Positions 57,674 to 64,000 of a stretch of DNA of 64,000 nucleotides are shown here, piece by piece. The DNA comes from Sorghum bicolor (taxonomy: Eukaryota; Streptophyta; Magnoliopsida; Poales; Poaceae). Numbering within the stretch: position 1 is the stretch's first letter; each line of letters opens with the position of its first letter. The DNA lies in NCBI RefSeq assembly GCF_000003195.3, contig NC_012871.2, positions 43,690,434-43,754,433 on the forward strand, in the 5' to 3' direction. A program made the position numbers and the translations under genes. The notes under the pieces are model-generated. The model was not told where the DNA came from, ran no database searches, and saw nothing but the letters and a program-made list of their open reading frames with translations.

Positions 57674-60004
57674 AATATAGATAATTTCTTTAACGGTGCT
57701 GAGGAACGGTCTTCCAAGGATGATGGGTGGATCATATTCATCTTCTCCCATGTCAACAACTTGAAAGTCTGTGTAGACAAAGTGATCGTCTATTTTGACT
57801 GGGACATCAGATACTATTCCTTTAACTTCTCGAAATGTCTGATCTGCCATCTGGAGTTGAATGTATGTTGGTCTTAGTGGCATGGTTCCGAACAAGAGCC
57901 GATAGGTGACTGCGGCCATTATGTTGACGCCTGATCCGGTGTCGCAAATCGTCTTGTAGAAGTTGTATCCATTTATGGAGCAGTAAATGCTTGGCATTCC
58001 TGGGTCGTCCTTCTTGGTCAAAAACGGTGACTTCAGTTGGTGATCTTGGCCTCCATGGACTACAGTGACCATCTTAGCTGACTCGGTCCACACTTGCTTG
58101 GTCCTGTTCCTCCTGTTGGTCCTCTTCCTTGATTCACGTCTGGATTGATTTGGAATTTGTGTAGTCTTGTTCTTGAAGAAAAATGTCTCCTTCTTCCCTT
58201 TGACATAGAAACTGATCTTAGCAGCACTGGCGTAGATGATACCTCCCGTGGTGTTCAAAAATGGCCTCCCTAGGATGATAGGTGCTCTCTCATCATTTCC
58301 GGTCTCTACCACTACGAAGTCTGATGGTGCATACAAGGTACCAACTCGGACACAAAGGTTCCTCACTATTCCTTTTGGAAAAGTTATCGTCTGATCTGCA
58401 AACTGCAAACACATGGTTGTCTCTAATAAAGGATATGTAAAGAATTTCTCATAGAGTACCCTGGGTATAATGTTGACATTGGAGCCAAAGTCGCAGAGTG
58501 CTTCTGGGACATCCACCATGCCGATGGAGATCGGGATGACGGGGCGTCCTGGATCGCCTCTCTTGACCGGCAGACGGTCAGTAGAAAATTCAGTGACAGG
58601 GTTACTCCAATTACCTGCATCAAACACGTCTACAAGATTTGCAGATTCTAATCCTTCCGGTTGTGATGGTATACCGGGGTTAGTAGTAGGAACAGCAGCA
58701 GCTATCTGATTTAACTGAGATTCAATCATTTTATTAAAGCTAATTTGATTCTTGATGGCAGTAGAAAAATTATCCATTCTATTATTTATATTTTCTAGCA
58801 TTTTATCATTAGATGCCAATTTCTTAGATAGGTTATCCATTAGCTTACCTTGATTAGACACTAACTCTCTCAAAGGTGGGAAATTATTATTATTGTTGTA
58901 AGAATTGTTACCTTGATAATTACCTGAGTAGTTAGGCCTCTGTTGATTCCAACCTTGATTTTGTTGAGGACGGTTGTAGTAGTTGTTGTTGTTGTTGTTG
59001 ATGTAGTTCACATCCTCAAGTATCTCAGGGCAGTGGTTGCCTGAGTGTCCAGTGTCTCCACACTCCTCACAAGTCATGTGAGAGTCGTAGATGTGCATAA
59101 CTTCTTTCTTGTCTCCAACTCTATCGTCGAGCTTCTTCAAGAGCAGGTCTAGCTTTGCAGACAGCATGCCTACCTCTTTCAGCTGATGCATACCTCCACC
59201 TCTCTTGCGTGTCTGGGTCCTCTCTTCATTCCAGCTTTGATTGGACGCCATCTTCTCCACAAGAGCTGTGGCTTGTGGTATAGTAAGTGATAAGAATGCT
59301 CCTCCAGCTGCAGCATCCATAGTCTCTCGGGCACTGTTGTTGAGCCCATGATAGAATGTCTGCATCAATAGCCAACTCTCCATTCCATGATGGGGACATT
59401 CTAGGATGTAGTCTTGAAAGCGCTCCCATGCTTCTGGAACAGATTCATCATTTTGTTGCTGAAAACTTGTAATCTTCCCACGGAGAGCATTGGTCTTGCC
59501 CATGGGAAAGAACTTAGCCAGGAAGTTTGTTGAGCAGAGTGCCCACGTAGTATTCTTCTCCTTTGTAGCGTAGAACCACTACTTCGCTCTTCCTAACAGT
59601 GAGAATGGGAAGAGGCGAAGTAGTATAGCGTCTTTGGAAACTCCTGCTATGGTGAATGTGTTGCAAATCTCCAGGAAGTGTTGTAAATGAGCACTAGCAT
59701 CTTCGTGTGCCTTCCCACAGAACTGGTTGGATTGCACCATGTTGATAAGTCCAGGCTTGAGCTCAAAGTTGCCATCGATCTCTGCAGCAGGTCCAGTGCG
59801 GATGTTGTCCGTAGTGGGAGCTGAGAACTCGCGGATTGATTTGTTCGCCATGGCTTCGAACTCTGAAGACAAGTTCCGGTGATCTTCTTGATTGGATGAA
59901 GCTTCTTGCTGAAGTGTTGATGATTTCTTTAGCTTGGCCCTCGTCTTCTTGAATAATGCTTTAGGATTGTCAACAAAATTCCCTGGAAGATGTCTTCTAT
60001 TCAT
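57674..60004 (-). pseudogene. Gag-protease of E6 with two retropepsin domains
   Basis: Minus-strand frame from ATG 60004. An N-terminal linker is followed by the gag capsid domain (HLQHFLEIC, LLRLFPFSLLGRAK), an in-frame TAG (plus 59579-59581) where Gln of AKQWF is expected, and the rest of capsid (FPMGKTNALRGK). Then come a CCHC knuckle (CEECGDTGHSGNHC, 59030-59071) and an asparagine-rich tract. Next is a first retropepsin-like domain (CDFGSNVNIIP, Asp codon 58490-58492; PIILGRPFLNT), a basic linker and a second retropepsin (CDTGSGVNIM, Asp codon 57941-57943; PIILGRPFLST). E5 interrupts the second domain; its end is at 46720-46657. Pol is deleted. An Athila-like lineage is inferred. Confidence 0.88.
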
Positions 60005-60138
60005 ACATTCCCCTGCATAAGATAAAATAGAAAAATATCGGGGTAAAACTGTATGAGAGAATAGATAAGCTCAATCATATTAGTGATGCGAATGATAACT
60101 CAAAATCTTTTATTCCATTCCTGATTGGTAATCAACCT

Positions 60139-60156
60139 TCCCCGACAACGGCGCCA
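60139..60156 (-). other. Primer-binding site of E6 (tRNA-Asp type)
   Basis: The minus strand reads TGGCGCCGTTGTCGGGGA, a tRNA-Asp-type site with one difference from that of E2, eight bases inside the LTR boundary at 60165. Confidence 0.85.
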
Positions 60157-60164
60157 AAAATGCT

Positions 60165-61817
60165 TGTTGGGTATTCTTAACATCATTACTAAAAGTAGAC
60201 TAAGTTCTAAATCTAGCAACGGTGCCAAAAATGCCAAACCTATCCCTCACACCACTTAAGCCAAGTTGTCATCCCCAGCATGATATAAGAGACGCGGTAT
60301 TGAAATATGCAATTGCTCTTCTAAATAAATAATGAATGGGATCTGCAAGCGCACAGATTAATACCGATGCAGCATTTTAACCGGGAAGTATTCCAGGTAT
60401 CGTTATTTATATTTTTACCACTGGGAAGGGATTAGTTAATCATCACTATTGATTACAGAATAGAATATGAGATTGAGCATCTATCATTGCATGTATAATT
60501 GAGAACATTATATCTAACTCATCATACAGGGATAAGTGTCACATAAAAGATATATGGAATAATAATAGTGACAAGGATAACTAATCTGATCTAGCCACAT
60601 AATAAATATGATAAGCACCTCAATTAGATACTCTAGAAAGTCATTAGCATGGTATTAGAACGAACTACAAGAATATTCCCTAAGTTATTCTCAACTATAT
60701 AGTCTAGCATATCATAGTTAGTGCAAGTATACTTAGCAATCATTGCGAGACAATACTACGCCCATGCATAGTGATATTAGCAAGGAATATGAGAAACATA
60801 GCAATCACTCCCCTGTAATAATGTTGCTCTGCCAGCCCAATACACGAGAGGGGGACTATATAAGAATCAATGAAGCTGTCACTATCACGAACTACCCCAC
60901 GATCTGACATATTGGGTACAATCGCAGATAAATACGGTATAAGCACCACGCCTACACAATATCTATCATTTACCCATGGATCCGATGGATAAACGCTATA
61001 CGATCCTAAGCATGTATATAGATCGTATCTAACTAAGCCAAGTACATAACTATGATAAACTAAGAACAATATAATCTTGAATATAAGCAAGTAGAGCAAA
61101 GTCATAAGCAATATATTGAAGTAGAACAAAGTCATATTCATAATATTGAAGAACAAAGATAATTAGAAAGCAATTAGAAGCACAATTAGAAGATTACCAA
61201 GAATCCTCCTGACAGATCCGGAAACCAATCGAAGATTGACTCCTTCTAGTTCTAATCCTATGTAGCTATGCTAATCTAGATATCTAATTGATGTGGTGGC
61301 TCTAATCTTGATCAAAGGCTTCTTCTCCCTTGATGGAACAATGAATTAGGGTTGAGAGGCTCTCTCCTCCAGGGGCCAGGGGGTCTGGTTTTATAGTCCC
61401 TTCAAGTGAATATGGGCCCTTGGATCAAACCGACATAGATTGTATGGTTTAGATTCATCCTTTAGGTCGGTGGAGATCTCCCGCAAAGCAGAGTCCTGAT
61501 TGGACTCAGGAGGTGGGCGGGCGCCCTGACTAACTGGGCGGCCGCCCAGGGTCTGGCCCCGTTTCGCCTCTGCTTCGGTCTCGTGGCTTCTGGAGTCTTC
61601 TAGATGTAAGATAATTGCGCAGCACGTTAATATCTTTACGTAATCCTGACATGTGGGCCTTTCTTCCGTATTTCCTGACAACTCCCTGCAGAAATAGACA
61701 AACACCAAAACTCGTGGAATTCTGTCAGATAAAACCCTAAGTCTAGATCTTGATTTCATTTGGATCCTTTTCTTTATTTATTTGATAATTAAATTTGATA
61801 CTTAAGGACCGTCAACA
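60165..61817 (-). repeat. Complete 5' LTR of E6 (1653 bp)
   Basis: On the minus strand it starts TGTTGACGGTCCTTAAG and ends TACCCAACA. TATA on the minus strand is at plus 61389-61395. The U3 has the perfect palindrome GGGCGGCCGCCC (61536-61547) and a nearby GGGCGGGCGCCC. Confidence 0.94.
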
Positions 61818-62046
61818 CCCTTCTTCACCATATGGCACTTAGACCTAGTCTAGTCTTGACGATGTCCATCCATTCTTTGAAAACCGAAACAATTTCCACT
61901 ATTAAGTAGGCATGTACATCCCTATTCATCGAGTACCTATTACCACGACCTCACTAATGACTTTGCCTCTACAAAACACACGTTAGTCATAGTAATCAAC
62001 ATTGTCATTAATCACTGAAGTCACTAGGTGCCTAGATGCTCTTTCA
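61818..62046 (-). repeat. SIRE-type 3' LTR, piece 3 (U3 start)
   Basis: It runs from CCCTTCTTCACC to CTCTTTCA and is the start of the LTR on the minus strand (TGAAAGAGCATC). Its TGAAAG/CTTTCA ends pair with 12419. Confidence 0.85.
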
Positions 62047-62060
62047 ATCTCCCCCTTTTT
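62047..62060 (-). other. Polypurine tract of the SIRE-type element
   Basis: The minus strand reads AAAAAGGGGGAGAT directly before the LTR. This fixes the element's orientation and identifies the LTR as the 3' one. Confidence 0.85.
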
Positions 62061-63203
62061 TGTGATTGATGACAATAACCTCGAGTGTGAAAGAAAAAGA
62101 GGTTTTCAAATGACTTGGTTTCTATAAGCATGATACAATAAGAGCAAAGGGATTAGGCATGCTCATATCAACCAAGTCTACCATCCTGCATCCAAATATG
62201 TGAGATGTGTACAACAGGATATAATCACAAATAGCTCATAGTACATCGGAGTAAAAACGCGGAAGCAAAGTAATATGAGCCAACCACATGACATAAAGAT
62301 ATCACAAATAAGCATAAAGTCATGTCTCACAACCATAAGCACAACCAAGTGTATCTAACAAGAGTAGCTCACAAATGCAATGCATAAACGTAAACATGAT
62401 GCATGGTGGAGTAGCACACAAAAGTACATCAAGAGAACAAAGCCCTCTCTAGCTCTAGCTCCCCTTAACTCTCATACTCACAACTCTCTCTCCCCCTTTG
62501 GCATCAAGCACCAAAAACCTAAGACGAAGGAGGCGGAGGTAGAGTAGTGGAGTCCCTCGGCATGGCCTGAAACTGTGCTGCGTTGTCTCATCCATCGGCC
62601 GTCGAGCCAGAGGAGATAGAGTGACCCTCTGAAGCTACACGTGCTGGCGAAGCGGTCTGGGTCGGCTCTGCAGGCTCTGTAGCTATCACAGGCTGTGCGG
62701 GCTACTCAAGTCCTGCTGACGAGGCTGCATGGACTCGGTCGCTGTAGCTGACGTCTCTGGCACAGTAGATGAAGGTGCAAGCTGCTCAGACGAAGCTACC
62801 GATGACGACAGGCGCTCTGTGGTGGTAACTGGGACCGTAAAGGCTACAGGAGCCTGCAGAGGTGGAGGCATAGGGTCACCAGTCAGAGCACTGTACGAGA
62901 AACTAATGTGCTAGCCTGCCGACGAGTCCAACACGAGCTGTGACGCTATCGCTGACTGTGGAGTAAATCCAGAGTGAAGGGGCATGAACTGAGGTACCTA
63001 CTCAAACCCAGACGAGATAGCACCCTGAGAAACCTAGTGCTGTGGCGTCGAGAATGGCTGACCCTGAGCAGGGAGCTGAAGCGGCTGCTGAGACTGACTC
63101 TGAGGCGCTGGGGTAGGTGGCCTGACTGACGAAGTGCCTAGGAGCTGGAGTAGAGCGAGCAGCAGAGGTAGACTGACCCTACGTACCAGTCCTAGGGATG
63201 GCC
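62061..63203 (-). pseudogene. Decayed 3' part of the SIRE env-like region
   Basis: No long frame survives. Minus-strand stretches rich in S, P, T and A (for example 62686-62871) continue the style of the env-like ORF but shift frame and carry stops. About 300 bp nearest the LTR is A/T-rich with no coding sign. Confidence 0.5.
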
Positions 63204-63653
63204 TTAGTACGAGCGCGAGTCGACCTCCTGAGGGGCTGCTCCTGCTGATGTGCCTCTGTCGGGCCCTCTAATTGGGCCCCTCTCTGTCTTCGTGTCCGGG
63301 TCCTCCGGAGTTGACTCTCTGACTGCAATCCTGACATGCTGACCTCCTAGCATGATAGTGCTAGGAGGAGATCTATGGAGTGCCTCAGCCTCAAGAACTG
63401 CACGCCTCTGCCGTGGCGTGAGATCGGCCCCAATCCTCAGGGCACCTAAACGTCCACCCCTCTCTGCTACCTCAGCTACTGCTGCAACTGCCTCTGCCAC
63501 CTCTGCCTCTCTATCACTAGCCTTCCTCTTCTTGGTGGCTAGTTTCTTGCCTTTACCCTTCTGTGCCGCTGACAGGCGACGGGGAGGATCACCTCCACCA
63601 TCACCTCCTGGAGAACCCATTGCCGGACCACTGACGTTCTTGCAACGTGCCAT
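63204..63653 (-). pseudogene. Env-like ORF of the SIRE-type element, N-terminal part
   Basis: About 149 codons from ATG 63653, beginning MARCKNVSGPAMGSPGGD. The GKGKKLATKKRKASDREAE basic segment and an A/E-rich helix resemble the N-terminus of env-like proteins of grass SIRE/Maximus elements. The frame ends early at 63204, and downstream text is broken. No signal peptide or membrane segment is visible in what remains. Its place between the (unseen) pol and the polypurine tract fits the SIRE layout. Confidence 0.6.
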
Positions 63654-64000
63654 TGTAAGAAAACTATCACTCAACAACTGCCAACAGCTGACCAACTGAC
63701 ACTCAAGAGGCTTGGCCTCAATCCGTACTCGCGGGCTTGGCCCCGAGTTCAACTGCAACTATCAAACTGACAAGAGAAACCAACGCGCTGCAAGAGATGG
63801 AATAGACATGATATATATAAGCAGACATAATGGCTAGAGATGAGAAACCCTATAGATCGCAAGATTTAGATAAAGAACGGGCGCGAACTGCTTACAATCC
63901 GATGTCGAAATGCGTTACGGATGAAATATTACGATCCAAGTCCGCCGGATAACACAGATCGTCTCCTCAAGGTGCTGCACAGATTGAACGAGGCAAATCG
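63654..64000. other. SIRE-type internal sequence upstream of the env-like ORF
   Basis: No supported ORF. On the minus strand, a pyrimidine-rich TTGCAG string (near 63790) would suit a splice acceptor for a spliced env-like mRNA. Pol is not visible. Confidence 0.4.

Larger units (their letters stand above)
45447..61817 (-). mobile_element. E6: Athila-like Gypsy element, minus strand, deleted and interrupted by E5
   Basis: The outer ends are TGTTGGGTATTC (45447) and CCGTCAACA (61817), flanked by CCCTT (45442-45446 and 61818-61822). The right LTR (60165-61817) is complete and is the 5' LTR on the minus strand. The left LTR (45447 to about 46656) lacks its U3 start. A minus-strand tRNA-Asp-type primer site (60139-60156) and a gag-protease gene remain. 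Pol, the polypurine tract and the start of the 3' LTR are deleted. The shared LTR part differs at about 8 of 1210 sites (about 0.7%), so it is recent. Confidence 0.92.
12419..64000 (-). mobile_element. SIRE/Maximus-type Copia element, minus strand, extending beyond the window
   Basis: The LTR pieces at 12419-12786, 44487-45446 and 61818-62046 join into one LTR of about 1.54 kb once E3 and E6 are removed. The ends are TGAAAGGATC on the left and CTTTCA on the right. Just right of it, the minus strand reads AAAAAGGGGGAGAT, a polypurine tract, so this is the 3' LTR of a minus-strand element. Its 3' internal region with an env-like ORF fills 62047-64000. Lineage is inferred from the LTR text and the env-like protein. 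The 5' LTR and pol are not in the window. Confidence 0.8.

Noticed and set aside
62686..62914. Opposed 61-aa ORFs near the right end
   Set aside because: Short S/T/A-rich frames in decayed env-like sequence. Neither continues to a recognisable protein.
1..64000. Host genes, tRNA genes, rRNA, CRISPR or bacterial features
   Set aside because: I found no support. tRNA-like strings are the 18-nt primer sites only. No satellite array or CRISPR-like spaced repeat is present, and the 70-bp units are contiguous.

Overview
The window is plant DNA, most likely from a panicoid grass of the sugarcane/sorghum/Miscanthus/maize type (inferred from the retrotransposon families, not from any host gene). I find no host gene, tRNA, rRNA or CRISPR. 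Essentially every base belongs to LTR retrotransposons inserted into one another. The nesting can be solved because the inner insertions have matching LTR ends and 5-bp target-site duplications (TSDs).

Layout, left to right. (1) 1-1576 is the 3' end of a RIRE2/Tat-like Ty3/Gypsy element (E1a). It sits in the integrase of an older Tat-like relic (E1b: 1577-2565 and 12342-12418). (2) E1b is split by a complete element, E2 (2566-12336, TSD GCGCC). E2 has gag-protease and an ATHILA-ORF1-like gene but no reverse transcriptase or integrase. (3) From 12419 to beyond the right edge lies a minus-strand SIRE/Maximus-type Copia element. Only its 3' LTR, in three pieces, and a decayed env-like region are visible. 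(4) A Tekay/Del chromovirus, E3 (12787-44486, TSD GTGAA), was inserted in that LTR. E3 carries a solo LTR (19221-20740, TSD GTAAT) and, in its own 3' LTR, a second and younger Tekay element, E4 (29168-43652, TSD ATACC). (5) Further right in the same SIRE LTR is a minus-strand Athila-like element, E6 (45447-61817, TSD CCCTT). It has lost pol and part of one LTR, and it is interrupted by a very young RIRE2/Tat element, E5 (46721-57673, TSD AATAT).

Coding state. Every pol gene is broken by stops, frameshifts or deletion. Three of the youngest copies (E2, E5, E6; LTR differences counted by eye at about 0.4-0.7%) are also structurally defective. At least E2 and E5 were therefore probably copied in trans by proteins from relatives. 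The best-preserved long gene is not pol: it is a six-exon gene on the antisense strand of E5 (52868-56030, predicted 932 aa), whose splice phases all agree.

Most interesting signals. (a) A short acidic peptide ORF inside the LTRs of both Tekay elements differs between the two mainly at silent codon positions and is preceded by an acceptor-like AG in the same phase. (b) An extra coiled-coil ORF lies upstream of gag in both Tekay elements. (c) E6 has two retropepsin domains in tandem. (d) E5 has the intact antisense multi-exon gene. (e) E2 has eight copies of a GGGGTCG/CGACCCC palindrome. (f) Several hairpins are conserved in the Tekay LTRs.
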